Positions 30,400 through 38,703 of a DNA stretch of 64,000 nt are shown piece by piece. The notes under the pieces are model-generated. The model was not told the DNA's origin, did not search any database, and saw only the letters and a list, made by a program, of their open reading frames with translations. Position 1 is the stretch's first letter, and each line of letters starts with the position of its first letter. Both the position numbers and the translations under genes were made by a program. Source of the DNA: Azospirillum lipoferum 4B (lineage in GTDB: Bacteria > Pseudomonadota > Alphaproteobacteria > Azospirillales > Azospirillaceae); contig NC_016622.1 in assembly GCF_000283655.1 (NCBI RefSeq), positions 1,872,501-1,936,500 of the forward strand. Direction: 5' to 3'.

Positions 30400-31838
30400 A
30401 GATCGTGCCCCTGAGCGTGGTTTAGGAGCTGCTGTGGGGAACCGGCCCGCCGTAGCGCCCTCCTATGGCTGGCGTAGGCGGGCCGGTTATCCACAGCGGG
30501 GCGGTCATCGCGGTTCTTCGATAGAGTCTGGTCACCACACCTCAACCCACACGAAGGGTGACCACGATGACCGACGAGATGATGGCGCTTCGCGCGATGC
30601 TTGAGAAGGGCGCGGATGCCGATGTTCTGCGTGAGATGATCGGCTTTGCCGCCGAGCGTCTGATGGAACTGGAAGTGCAGGGCCTGACCGGCGCCGTCCA
30701 CGGCGAACGCTCGGCCGAGCGGCTCGTTCAGCGCAATGGCTACCGGGATCGCGACTGGTAGACCCGAGCCGGGACCGTCGAGCTGCGCATTCCCAAACTG
30801 CGCAAGGGCTCTTACTTCCCCGGCTTTCTGGAGCCACGGCGGATGGCCGAGAAGGCGCTGACGGCGGTGATCCAGGAGGCCTACATCCAGGGCATCTCGA
30901 CGCGCTCGGTGGACGATCTGGTCCAGGCCATGGGAATGTCTGGCATCTCCAAGAGCCAGGTCAGCCGGTTGTGCGCCGAGATCGACGAGCGGGTGAAGAC
31001 CTTTCTCGGCCGTCCCATCGAGGGCGACTGGCCTTACCTGTGGCTCGACGCCACTTACGTGAAGGTGCGCCAGAACGGGCGCATCGTTTCGGTCGCCGTC
31101 ACCATCGCGGTGGCGGTCAACACCGACGGCCGGCGCGAGGTCCTGGGGATGGACATCGGCCCGTCCGAGGCCGAGACCTTCTGGATCGAGTTCCTGCGTA
31201 AGCTCAAGCGCCGTGGTTTGAACGGCGTCAAGCTGGTGATCTCCGACGCCCATGGCGGCATCAAGGCCGCCGTCACCCGCGTCTTCCAGGCGACGTGGCA
31301 AAGGTGCCGCGTGCATTTTTCCAGGACCGCCCTCGCCCATGCCGGCAAGAGCGGGCGCCGCGTCGTTGCGGCCTTCATCGCCACCGCCTTCGCACAGGAC
31401 GATGCGACATCCGCCCGAACGCAGTGGCGGCAAGTTGCTGATCAGGTCCGTTCAAAGCTGCCGAAGCTAGCCGCCCTGATGGACGAGGCGGAGGAAGACG
31501 TCCTGGCCTACATGACCTTCCCTAAGGAGCATCGGGCCAAGCTTCACTCAACAAACCCGATTGAACGTCTCAACGGCGAGATCAAGCGACGCACCGAGGT
31601 GGTGGGTATATTTCCGAACGAAGAAACGATTACACGCCTCATCGGCGCTATCCTCTTGGAGCAGAATGACGAATGGGCCGTTCAGCGGGCTCGTTATATG
31701 ACGTTGGAAACAATCGCCCCGCTCGGCGATGATCCCCTCGTCAGCCTGCCCGCCGTGGCCGCCTGACAATCCCGGCCAGACCAGCCGGAGAACATGATGA
31801 GCGACCCAGCTCCTACACCACGCTAAGGGGCACGATCT
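30400..31838 (+). mobile_element. IS256-family insertion sequence at the array end
   Basis: Inverted repeats of about 32 bases (AGATCGTGCCCCT(G/T)AGCGT and on to TAGGAGCTG, two mismatches) bound the element. A second, internal inverted repeat at 30431-30497 (GCTGTGG... CCACAGC with GC-rich inner arms) probably shields the transposase from outside transcription. No target duplication is visible (TGGCCACA on the left, GTCCTTTC on the right), so the element probably deleted sequence on one side, including the old end of the array. Confidence 0.85.
30567..31766 (+). pseudogene. IS256-family transposase with internal stop
   Basis: The frame begins [20 protein letters not shown] and runs through NGYRDRDW, where a TAG at 30759-30761 replaces what is normally a Glu codon. 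It then continues [20 protein letters not shown] through the catalytic core ([59 protein letters not shown]) to a normal C-terminus. Reversing one base would restore a 399-residue protein. An internal start at 30843 would give the core without the N-terminal DNA-binding part. It is distinct from the IS256 copy near 7 kb. Confidence 0.85.
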
Positions 31839-32147
31839 GTCCTTTCTCCCGGGGGAAGGTCAAAGCCGACACCCTCACTATCCGGAGAAAAGCCGATCCG
31901 GAAATCCGGATTGCCGCTGATCCGGCGTCATCACGCTGTTCTTCGGGCAAGATTGCTATCCACTCTGCCTTCCCTCGGTGATTGAACAGCGCTGAAACCA
32001 AGCCTTCTCAAGGCATTGATCGCTCCCCTCCGGGGGACTCACCCCTGCGAGGTCTTTCCCCTCCCTGATCGGTCCTCCCCTCCGCCACCGTGCTCCACGA
32101 CGCGCCCCTCTGTCCCAGGGGCGCCCGCAGACCACGGAGACGGACGA
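31839..32147. promoter_or_regulatory. Upstream region of the alpA-repA genes with regularly spaced ATCCGG motifs
   Basis: Four ATCCGG hexamers start at 31880, 31896, 31904 and 31920, so the spacings are 16, 8 and 16 bases. The central pair forms CCGGAAATCCGG. Such regular spacing suggests a multi-site operator or additional initiator-binding sites for the replication genes that follow. The rest of the interval shows a pyrimidine-rich stretch but no recognised gene. Confidence 0.45.
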
Positions 32148-32399
32148 ATGGACGACAAGACCGCCGGCCTTCCCCCACGCTTCCTGCGCACGCCGGAGGC
32201 GGCCCGCTTCCTCGGTCTGTCCGGCCGGACGATGGAAAAACACCGGCTCTACGGCACCGGCCCGCGCTACCGCAAGATCGGCGGCCGGGTGGTCTATGCC
32301 GTCGAGGACCTGAGGAGCTGGGCCGACCAGGGCCTGCGCACCTCCACCTCCGATCCGGGCACCGGTACCGTGCGCCCCGCCCGGCCGGCTCGCCGCTGA
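32148..32399 (+). CDS. AlpA/excisionase-like HTH protein
   Basis: This 83-residue protein has a MerR-like winged helix: PRFLRTPEAARFLGLSGRTM, then EKHRLYGTGPRYRKIGGRVV and YAVEDLRSWADQG. This is the HTH_17 pattern seen in AlpA-like regulators and excisionases. It is the first gene before repA, ten bases upstream, in a place where plasmids of this group keep a small copy-control or transfer regulator. ACGGAGACGG supports the start. Confidence 0.8.
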   Translation: MDDKTAGLPPRFLRTPEAARFLGLSGRTMEKHRLYGTGPRYRKIGGRVVYAVEDLRSWADQGLRTSTSDPGTGTVRPARPARR

Positions 32400-32408
32400 G
32401 GCCGCGCC

Positions 32409-33260
32409 ATGGGCGGGGACTTCCCCACCGGCGACCGCCAGATGCAGCTCGACCTGTTCGTGGCGCTGCCCGGCGACATGGCGGTGCGCGACCAGCAGGA
32501 CCTGATGGCGCATCCGTTCTTCTCGCTCGCCAAGACCAAGCGAACCGAGCCGATCGACTACGCCGCCGGCGACACCCGCATCCGCGTCGAGGGCACCGTC
32601 GAGCACGGCATCGCCACCATCTGGGACGCCGACGTGCTGATCTGGGCGGCCAGCCAGCTCGTTGAGGCGCGCGACGCCGGCCTGCGCACCGCCCGCCTGC
32701 TCAGCGCCACGCCGCATCAGATCCTCACCTTCACCGGCCGCGGCACCTCGCTGCGCGACTACCAACGCCTGCGCGCCGCGCTCGACCGGCTGCAGGCGAC
32801 CACGGTGGTCACCAACCTGCGCCAGCCCGACCTGCGGCGCCGGCATCGCTTCTCCTGGATCAACGAGTGGAAGGAGCGCACCGACGCCGCCGGCCGGCCG
32901 CTGGGGCTGGAGCTGATCCTGCCGGACTGGTTCTACCAGGGCGTCCTCGCCGACGCCTTCGTGCTGACCATCGAGCGGGACTATTTCGGCCTGACCGGCG
33001 GCATCGAACGCTGGCTGTACCGGCTCGCCCGCAAGCACGCCGGCCGCCAGGCCGAGGGCTGGGCCTTCGACTTCCGCCACCTGCACGCCAAGTCGGGCAG
33101 CCTTGCCCGCTTCGCCAACTTCGCCATCGACCTGCGCACCGTCGCCCGGCGCCAGCGGCTGCCCGGCTACCGGCTGGCCGTCGAGCGCCGGCCGGACGGC
33201 GGCGAACGGCTGCGCTTTGCGCCGCAGACTTATCCACAGACACGGGGGATAAACCGGTGA
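32409..33260 (+). CDS. repA: Replication initiator protein A (RPA family)
   Basis: This 283-residue protein starts replication by binding iterons at the origin. The conserved MAHPFFSLAKTKRTEPIDY block near residue 35, then GIATIWDADVLIWAASQL, LTFTGRGTSLRDYQRLRAAL and YFGLTGGIERWLYRLARKHA, is the RPA family pattern. The C-terminal SLARFANFAIDLRTVARRQR belongs to the second winged helix. Three iterons begin six bases after the stop codon. It identifies the replicon as a plasmid or integrated plasmid. Confidence 0.88.
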   Translation: MGGDFPTGDRQMQLDLFVALPGDMAVRDQQDLMAHPFFSLAKTKRTEPIDYAAGDTRIRVEGTVEHGIATIWDADVLIWAASQLVEARDAGLRTARLLSATPHQILTFTGRGTSLRDYQRLRAALDRLQATTVVTNLRQPDLRRRHRFSWINEWKERTDAAGRPLGLELILPDWFYQGVLADAFVLTIERDYFGLTGGIERWLYRLARKHAGRQAEGWAFDFRHLHAKSGSLARFANFAIDLRTVARRQRLPGYRLAVERRPDGGERLRFAPQTYPQTRGINR

Positions 33261-33265
33261 CACCG

Positions 33266-33337
33266 CTCGTGCTATCGGGTGTGCAAACGCTCGTGCCATC
33301 AGGTGCACGGCACCCGTGCTATCGGGTGCACGAACAC
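33266..33337 (+). repeat. Three 24-bp iterons, candidate oriV
   Basis: Three consecutive 24-base units share CTCGTGCTATCGGGTG with small changes (CTCGTGCCATCAGGTGCACG in the second, CCCGTGCTATCGGGTGCACG in the third). They repeat with an exact period of 24, just over two helical turns. They lie right after repA, and an AT-rich stretch (TTAACTTATCTAACAAAGAA, about 33380-33400) follows, as expected for an unwinding element. This is probably the replication origin. Confidence 0.8.
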
Positions 33338-33471
33338 CCTGCAAGCCCTTGGTATACCGGGCCGATTCGCGCCCTTAACTTATCTAACAAAGAATCTAAC
33401 GAGTCTTTGTTGATGGGCCGCGGGGAGGACGGGGAAAACCGGTCCGGTGCCGCGGTGCGGGGAGCGGCGCC

Positions 33472-34125
33472 ATGATCGTGGCGCTTGTGAACCAAACCCG
33501 GGGGGCCGGGCGGACGACGCTGGCGGTGCACCTCGCTGGCGAGTTGGCCCTGCAAGGCAGGCGGGTGGCGGTGCTCGACACCGACCTGCGCTCCGGTGCC
33601 CTGGAGTGGGCCGACTGCCGGCGGCGCAACGGTCTGCCGGCGCTGTTCGAGACCATCGGCATCGCCAGCCCGGACCTGCGTTGCGGCGTCTGGGGCCTGC
33701 ACGCCGGCTTCGACCACGTGATCATCGACACCCCGGCGGCGTCCACCACGGCCCTGCGCGCGGCGCTGCTGGCGGCGGACACCGTGCTGGTGCCGACCCA
33801 TCCCGAACGGGACGCCGTGGGGCGCTGCGCCGCCACCTTGCAGCTGGTGGTCGAGGCGCTGGCGGCCGAGCCGGCCCTGACGGCGTCGATGGTCCTGACG
33901 CAGGCCCCCGCGGGCCTGGAGATCGAGCCGGGCACCGAAATGACCGTCTGCGGCCTGCGTCTGCCCGTGGCCGCCGCGGTGGTGGGTGAGCGGATGAGCT
34001 TCGCCATGAGCCGGAGCACCGGGCTGCTGGTGCAGGAGATCGACTTTGTCGGGCCGGCCGAGGTCGATGTCCGGCGGCTGGCCGGTGAGGTATTCGGTCA
34101 CGGCCGGGCGGGGGAAACGGGCTGA
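33472..34125 (+). CDS. ParA-like ATPase with altered P-loop
   Basis: This 217-residue protein has the ParA/MinD fold: MIVALVNQTRGAGRTTLAVH at the N-terminus, VLDTDLRSGALEWADCR (switch I) and HVIIDTPAASTTALRAALLA (Walker B). Family members normally have KGGVGKTT; here both lysines are arginine (TRGAGRTT). It ends with DFVGPAEVDVRRLAGEVFGH. It lies after repA and the iterons, a normal place for a partition gene, but no ParB gene follows. Either the Arg version works differently, or the protein binds but does not hydrolyse ATP. Confidence 0.75.
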   Translation: MIVALVNQTRGAGRTTLAVHLAGELALQGRRVAVLDTDLRSGALEWADCRRRNGLPALFETIGIASPDLRCGVWGLHAGFDHVIIDTPAASTTALRAALLAADTVLVPTHPERDAVGRCAATLQLVVEALAAEPALTASMVLTQAPAGLEIEPGTEMTVCGLRLPVAAAVVGERMSFAMSRSTGLLVQEIDFVGPAEVDVRRLAGEVFGHGRAGETG

Positions 34126-34440
34126 GCGGGTTGGGGTCCGGGACCGGGCGTGGCATGGCGCAGGAACGGCGGCAAAGACAGGCGATCGGCGGCCATGGGG
34201 AAGAATAGGTATCGGTGGTTTGGGAATTAAGAAGGACCATTCAGCAAGATAAAAGAGCGTTTACACCGTCGTTTCGTCCCGTTCCAGATCAACCGCTTAT
34301 CTGTATTCCGGAGTTGCTTGGGAATGCAGACGTATTCACCGCATCGACTGCCATAATCCGTCCGAGATGTTGAGACAGAGCGGCGCAAGGCTCAACGATG
34401 ATCGTGCCGGATTTGTATCCGGTGATCTATGGGGTGGAGC
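34126..34440. other. Intergenic region, possible oriT
   Basis: This 315-base region between the parA-like and relaxase genes is less GC-rich than its surroundings (for example TTAAGAAGGACCATTCAGCA near 34229). A position next to the relaxase gene is typical for a transfer origin. I could not find a convincing inverted repeat or known nic site, so this is positional inference only. Confidence 0.3.
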
Positions 34441-35184
34441 ATGGGAAGGCGGTTCGGCCTGTTCGGCGGCATCCTCGACAACGACGGCTTCAAGGCGCGC
34501 ATGAAGGCGCTAGCCGACCGTGGCCGCCGCCTTGCCCGCGCCTACACCCGCCGGCCGATGCAGAAGGTCCGCGTCAAGGGGGCACCGCCGCAGGCCGGCC
34601 CCCACGCCCGCCCGGTGATGGTCAAGGTGCTCTACCACGACCGCGCCCGCGGCGCCTACCCGAACACCGTTTCGGCACTGGCCAACTACCTCGCCAAGGA
34701 GGGGCCGCTGTTCGACCGCGATCGGCTCGGCATCGACAAGCAGGACATCGTGGACGCGTGGTCGGCCGACCGCCGGGTGTTCCACCTCATCGTCAGCCCG
34801 AACGACGGGCACCGCATCGACGACATGGTCTCCTACGGCCGCGACGTCGTTGCCGCCTGGGAGCGCCGGGTCGGCCCGCTGGAGTGGGTGGCCTCGGTCG
34901 AGCGCAAGCCCGACATGGCGCATCCCGACGGCAACCAGCACCTGCACATCATGGTGCGCGGCGTCCAGCACGACCGCGACCTCCACCTCGACCCGGACGT
35001 CGTCTCGCGCTGGCTGCGCCATTATGCCGTCGAGGTGACCACCGACCGCCTCGGCTACATGACCGAGCGTGAGCGCCGCGACTTCGAGCGCCAGCTCGTC
35101 GAGATGCAGCGGCTGCGCGAGCAGCAGCGGGACCGCGAGGACGGGCGCGACGACCTCCGCGATCTGGGAGGGCGCGAGCTGTGA
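34441..35184 (+). CDS. Relaxase / mobilisation protein, short VirD2-like
   Basis: This 247-residue protein carries the relaxase core of the DUF3363-type VirD2-like family: MVKVLYHDRARGAYPNTVSA, DRRVFHLIVSPNDGHRIDDM, VASVERKPDMAHPDGNQHLH and IMVRGVQHDRDL, where the His residues of motif III bind metal. It would nick oriT and pilot DNA into the recipient. Usual family members are 600-700 residues; this one stops after a charged coiled region (LVEMQRLREQQRDREDGRDD), so the C-terminal domain is absent. The start follows GGTGGAGC. The stop overlaps the next start (TGATG). Confidence 0.75.
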   Translation: MGRRFGLFGGILDNDGFKARMKALADRGRRLARAYTRRPMQKVRVKGAPPQAGPHARPVMVKVLYHDRARGAYPNTVSALANYLAKEGPLFDRDRLGIDKQDIVDAWSADRRVFHLIVSPNDGHRIDDMVSYGRDVVAAWERRVGPLEWVASVERKPDMAHPDGNQHLHIMVRGVQHDRDLHLDPDVVSRWLRHYAVEVTTDRLGYMTERERRDFERQLVEMQRLREQQRDREDGRDDLRDLGGREL

Positions 35185-35540
35185 TGCCGTACCTCCTTCG
35201 TTTCGGAGCCCTGCTGCTGGTCTGGTTCGCGGCGGTGTTCGCCATCACCGAGCTGACCGGCTGGCTGTTCGCCTGGCCGGCCGTCTTCGGCGGGTGGCGC
35301 GCCGGTCCCATCGCCCTGTACTGGCCCGGCCAGTTCCTCGGCTGGCGCGGGCTGCTGGCCCCCGGCCACCGCTGGATCGTCGATGGCGCCGCCGTGGTGT
35401 CGGGGCTCTGCGCGCTGGCGCTGGCCGCCCGCGTCGTCCTCGACCTGCGGGGGACCCGCCGGCCGGGCTTCGGCGCCGGCCGCTGGGCCGACCGCGCCGC
35501 CGTGCGCCGCAGCGGCCTGCTGGACGGGGGACGGCGATGA
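35184..35540 (+). CDS. Membrane protein, likely N-terminal module of VirD4
   Basis: This 118-residue protein has two or three membrane segments (YLLRFGALLLVWFAAVFAIT, LTGWLFAWPAVFGG, then VVSGLCALALAARVV), followed by a basic tail. It overlaps the VirD4 ATPase gene by ATGA. In IncP TraG and VirD4 the membrane anchor is part of the ATPase; here it appears to be a separate, coupled gene. The role is inferred from size, topology and position. Confidence 0.6.
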   Translation: MPYLLRFGALLLVWFAAVFAITELTGWLFAWPAVFGGWRAGPIALYWPGQFLGWRGLLAPGHRWIVDGAAVVSGLCALALAARVVLDLRGTRRPGFGAGRWADRAAVRRSGLLDGGRR

Positions 35541-37024
35541 CCGACCGTTCCTCCGTCATCCTCGGCGCCTGGGGCCGCGACCTGCTGCACGAGCGCACCA
35601 TGCAGCCGGTGCTGGTGATCGGTCCGACCGGCTCGGGCAAGACCACCACCACCGTGCACCCGACGCTGCTGGCGGCCTGGGACGAGAGCGCGGTGGTCTG
35701 GGACTTCAAGGGCTCGGTCACCGAGGACACCAGCCGCGCCCGCACCCGCTTCGGTGACGTCATCGTCCTCGACCTCGCCCGCGCGGGCGGCCCCCGCTAC
35801 AACCCGCTGGTGGCGGTGCGGCCGGAGCCATACCTCGTCCCCGACTGCCAGCACGCTGCCCGCGTCCTCACCGAGGGCGAGCAGGAGGGCCACTGGCGCA
35901 ACGCCGCCTTCTCCTACCTCACCGGCGTCTTCGTCTACCTGCTCACATCGGCGGCCGACGGCGAGAAGTCGCTGGCGGGTGCGCGCCGGCACATCCTGCT
36001 CGGTGACGACGGGCTCAAGCTGATGCTGGCCGAGGGGGTCCACCCGACCGCCCAGCGCGCCGCCCAGGAGCTGTGGGACAAGAGCCTGGCGCTCGCCGAG
36101 GAGCGCGGCTCCGGCGAGGGCGAGGGGAAGGGGCGGCCGGGCGGCGGCTCCACCCCGCCCGACAAAAGCCTGCACTACCGCAAGTCGGTTTACGTCACCG
36201 CGTCGGTGCTGCTCGCCGAGTTCGAGGATTCCGTCCTGGAGGAGCAGACCGCCGCCAGCGACTTCTCAATCGCCGACCTCGTGGCGGGCGAGCGGCCGGT
36301 CACCCTCTACATCGTCGCCCGCCCGCTCGACGCCCGCCGCCTGCGCCGGGTGTTCAAGCTGATCCTGACGCAGATGGTGGACTTCCTCACCATCGACCGC
36401 GCCCTGGCCGACGACGGCCGGGCGCGGCGCTGGCGGCTGCTGGTGGTGCTCGACGAGTTCCTGCAATTTCACCTCCGCGAGGCGGCGGAGTGGATCAAGT
36501 ACGTCCGCGAGTACGGCATCCGCCTGCTGCTGCTGGCCCAGAGCCTGTGGGAGGTGGAGGAGGAGTACGGCCGCGGCCTCACCGCCAACTGCCGGCTGGT
36601 GGTCTTCCGTCCCAACTCGTCGGACGAGGCCGAGCGGATCAGCCGGATGGTCGGCGAGGCCATCGAGGAGGTGCCGACCCGCTCGACCTCCAAGGGGCTG
36701 TTCGACCTCTTCCCCACCGTCAGCCGCGGCGTGCGGGTGGACCGCCGGCCGGTGATGCCGATGCACGAGGCGCTGGAGATGGGCGGGGACGAGCTGATCG
36801 TCTTCGGCTACGGCAAGCCGATCCGCGCCACCCGCCTGCACCCCTACGCCGATCCGCGCTGGCGCCCGCTTTACGGCCGCGCCGCGGCGGCCTGGACTTC
36901 CAACCCCGACGCCAACCGCTGGTTCGGCGCCGCCGGCCCGGCCCCCGAGGGCCGCGTGCCCATGGTGCCCGACACGCCCGCGGCTCCCCGGCGTTCCGGC
37001 AAACCCCCGAGGGTCTGGACATGA
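35537..37024 (+). CDS. virD4: VirD4/TraG-type coupling ATPase
   Basis: This 495-residue hexameric ATPase links the relaxosome to the secretion channel. Walker A is IGPTGSGKTTTTVHPTLLAA (residues ~29-48), followed by ESAVVWDFKGSVTEDTSRA. Walker B is LLVVLDEFLQFHLREAAEWI (~302-321), and LLLLAQSLWEVEEEYGRG is the sensor-like motif. It lacks N-terminal membrane helices, which the preceding overlapping gene supplies. Its stop overlaps the next gene. Confidence 0.88.
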   Translation: MTDRSSVILGAWGRDLLHERTMQPVLVIGPTGSGKTTTTVHPTLLAAWDESAVVWDFKGSVTEDTSRARTRFGDVIVLDLARAGGPRYNPLVAVRPEPYLVPDCQHAARVLTEGEQEGHWRNAAFSYLTGVFVYLLTSAADGEKSLAGARRHILLGDDGLKLMLAEGVHPTAQRAAQELWDKSLALAEERGSGEGEGKGRPGGGSTPPDKSLHYRKSVYVTASVLLAEFEDSVLEEQTAASDFSIADLVAGERPVTLYIVARPLDARRLRRVFKLILTQMVDFLTIDRALADDGRARRWRLLVVLDEFLQFHLREAAEWIKYVREYGIRLLLLAQSLWEVEEEYGRGLTANCRLVVFRPNSSDEAERISRMVGEAIEEVPTRSTSKGLFDLFPTVSRGVRVDRRPVMPMHEALEMGGDELIVFGYGKPIRATRLHPYADPRWRPLYGRAAAAWTSNPDANRWFGAAGPAPEGRVPMVPDTPAAPRRSGKPPRVWT

Positions 37025-37392
37025 CGGACACCCCCGATACCGCCGGCACCCGCCCGGTTTCCGCCCGCGTGCCGGCGCTGCTGGCCGACCAGATCGCCCT
37101 GGTCCAGGCCCGCCAGGGGTTGCGCACGCTGAGCGACGCGGTGATCCACGTGCTCGACAAGGGGCTCGACGCCATCGCCAACGAGCGGGCGAAGACCGAG
37201 CGGCTGGAGGCGACCGTCGCCCGCATCGACGATCTGCTGATCACCGTGGTCGCGGTGCTCAACCTCGTGCACGACCTCGACCCGGCGGCGGTGGCCGAGA
37301 CCAAGGCGGCCGTTCAGCAGCAGCTCGGCCATCCCCGGCGCACCGTGCCCAGCGTGCGCGACGGCTTCCACCCGAAGGAGGCCGGGTCATGA
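37021..37392 (+). CDS. Small transfer-associated protein, possible DNA-binding accessory
   Basis: This 123-residue protein begins TDTPDTAGTRPVSARVPALL, then ADQIALVQARQGLRTLSDAV and IHVLDKGLDAIANERAKTE. The first part resembles a ribbon-helix-helix or MobC-like accessory protein. The middle forms a coiled coil. It overlaps both neighbours (ATGA), so it is part of the transfer operon. It might be the TraD-like accessory protein found between virD4 and trbB on related plasmids. Confidence 0.55.
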   Translation: MTDTPDTAGTRPVSARVPALLADQIALVQARQGLRTLSDAVIHVLDKGLDAIANERAKTERLEATVARIDDLLITVVAVLNLVHDLDPAAVAETKAAVQQQLGHPRRTVPSVRDGFHPKEAGS

Positions 37393-38426
37393 CCGAGCTG
37401 GTGGCGATCGACGGGCCGGCACGGCGCGAGATGCTGCTGGTCGCCCTGCGCCGGCTGATGGACGGGCTGTTCGGCGACCTGCTGTCCCGCGAGGACGTCG
37501 CCAACGTCCTGGTGCTGCCGCCCCTGCGCGGGCAGGGCACCTGCCGGGTGCTGGTCAAGAACGGGCCGTCGCCGGAGTTCGTGCGCGAGGTCGACCCCGA
37601 TCAGGTCCGCCGCTTCCTGGCCTACGTCGCCGGCTTTGCGCGCAAGGAGTTGCGCCGCGACCGGCCGACCCTCGACGTCACCCTGCCGGAGAGCGGCGAG
37701 CGCATCCACGCCGACGTCGAGCCGGTCACCACCGGCCCGGCCTGCTCGATCCGCAAGCCCTACCGCGGCCGCATCACGCTCGACGACTGGGTGCGCTCCG
37801 GCGCCGCGACAACAGTCCAGGCGCGAACGCTCCGCCGGCTGATCGACGGGCGCCGCACCGTGGTGATCGCCGGCGACGTCGACACCGGCAAGACCACGCT
37901 GCTGCGCGCCTGCCTGGAGGAAGCCGCCTTCCGCACCGGGCTGCCGGCGGTGTTGCAGGACCCCTATGAGTTCGAGCCGCCGTGCCCACACGCCTACGCC
38001 ATGGTCGCCGACCCCTGGGCCGACCCGCCGGTGACCCTGGAGACGCTGGTCGCCAACGCCCTGCGCGTGCCGATGACGCATCTGGTCCTGGGCGAGGTGC
38101 GCCGGGCCGAGGCGCGGCAGATGGTGGTGGGCTGGACCACCGGGCACCCGGGGCTGTGCACCGTGCACGCCGGCTCGGCCTGGGACGCCCTCGACCGCAT
38201 CGCCCAGATGGTCGGCCTCGGCGGCGTCGTCATGGACGCCCTGCAGATGCGCTGGATCGCCAAGGCCGTGCACGCGGTGGTGCATCTCGCCCGCCGCCCC
38301 GACGGGCGCCGCTTCGTGAACGAGATCGTCCGGGTTGAGCGCTTCGATCCGGAGCGGGGATTCGTCCTCCACCCGCTGGGGGCGGGGGACCCTGACGATG
38401 GGGGTGAGCATGCGGAGCAACGGTAA
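37389..38426 (+). CDS. trbB: TrbB (VirB11-family secretion ATPase)
   Basis: This 345-residue hexameric ATPase powers pilus assembly and DNA transfer from the cytoplasmic side. It has PEFVREVDPDQVRRFLAYVA in the N-terminal domain, Walker A VVIAGDVDTGKTTLLRACLE (~residue 160), LVLGEVRRAEARQMVVGWTT (Asp/Glu box) and the His box GHPGLCTVHAGSAWDALDRI. The usual P-loop glycine-serine pair is replaced by VDTG. It starts the core trb block. Confidence 0.9.
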   Translation: MTELVAIDGPARREMLLVALRRLMDGLFGDLLSREDVANVLVLPPLRGQGTCRVLVKNGPSPEFVREVDPDQVRRFLAYVAGFARKELRRDRPTLDVTLPESGERIHADVEPVTTGPACSIRKPYRGRITLDDWVRSGAATTVQARTLRRLIDGRRTVVIAGDVDTGKTTLLRACLEEAAFRTGLPAVLQDPYEFEPPCPHAYAMVADPWADPPVTLETLVANALRVPMTHLVLGEVRRAEARQMVVGWTTGHPGLCTVHAGSAWDALDRIAQMVGLGGVVMDALQMRWIAKAVHAVVHLARRPDGRRFVNEIVRVERFDPERGFVLHPLGAGDPDDGGEHAEQR

Positions 38427-38700
38427 CGCGCGCCGGGCGACCGCCCTGGCGCTGATGCTGGCCTGGACGGCGATGCCGGCGCACGCGCAGGTGATCGCCA
38501 ACCTCGGCGCCGAGCTGCTGTCCTGGCAGGCGGTGTTCGACACCAACTTCGTGCCGATCGCGGTGACCGCCGGGCTGCTGCTGGCGCTGGTGGCCGCGAT
38601 GTTCTCCCGCATCGCCGGGGTGGTGGTGTTCGTCTTCACCGTGGCGGGGGCCGCCGCCTACGGGGCGCGCGACGCCATCATCGCGCTGGCGGGGGGCTGA
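38410..38700 (+). CDS. trbC: TrbC (VirB2-family pilin)
   Basis: This 96-residue protein has a signal peptide (MRSNGNARRATALALMLAWT, then AMPAHA) and two membrane helices (FVPIAVTAGLLLALVAAMFS, IAGVVVFVFTVAGAAAYGA). This is the topology of the TrbC/VirB2 pilin, which is cleaved and polymerises into the conjugative pilus. GGGGTGAGC supports this ATG over one four codons upstream. It overlaps the trbB end. Confidence 0.85.
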   Translation: MRSNGNARRATALALMLAWTAMPAHAQVIANLGAELLSWQAVFDTNFVPIAVTAGLLLALVAAMFSRIAGVVVFVFTVAGAAAYGARDAIIALAGG

Positions 38701-38703
38701 GCG

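Noticed and set aside
24953-30604. Many short open frames in the CRISPR array with repeated peptide MRPGRFRPGR or FPGGNARASLK
   Set aside because: These are translations of the CRISPR repeat in different frames and not proteins.
34126-34440. IncP-type nic site in the candidate oriT
   Set aside because: TATCCGGTG near 34418 only loosely resembles the IncP core and no suitable inverted repeat lies beside it, so I give only a positional oriT suggestion.
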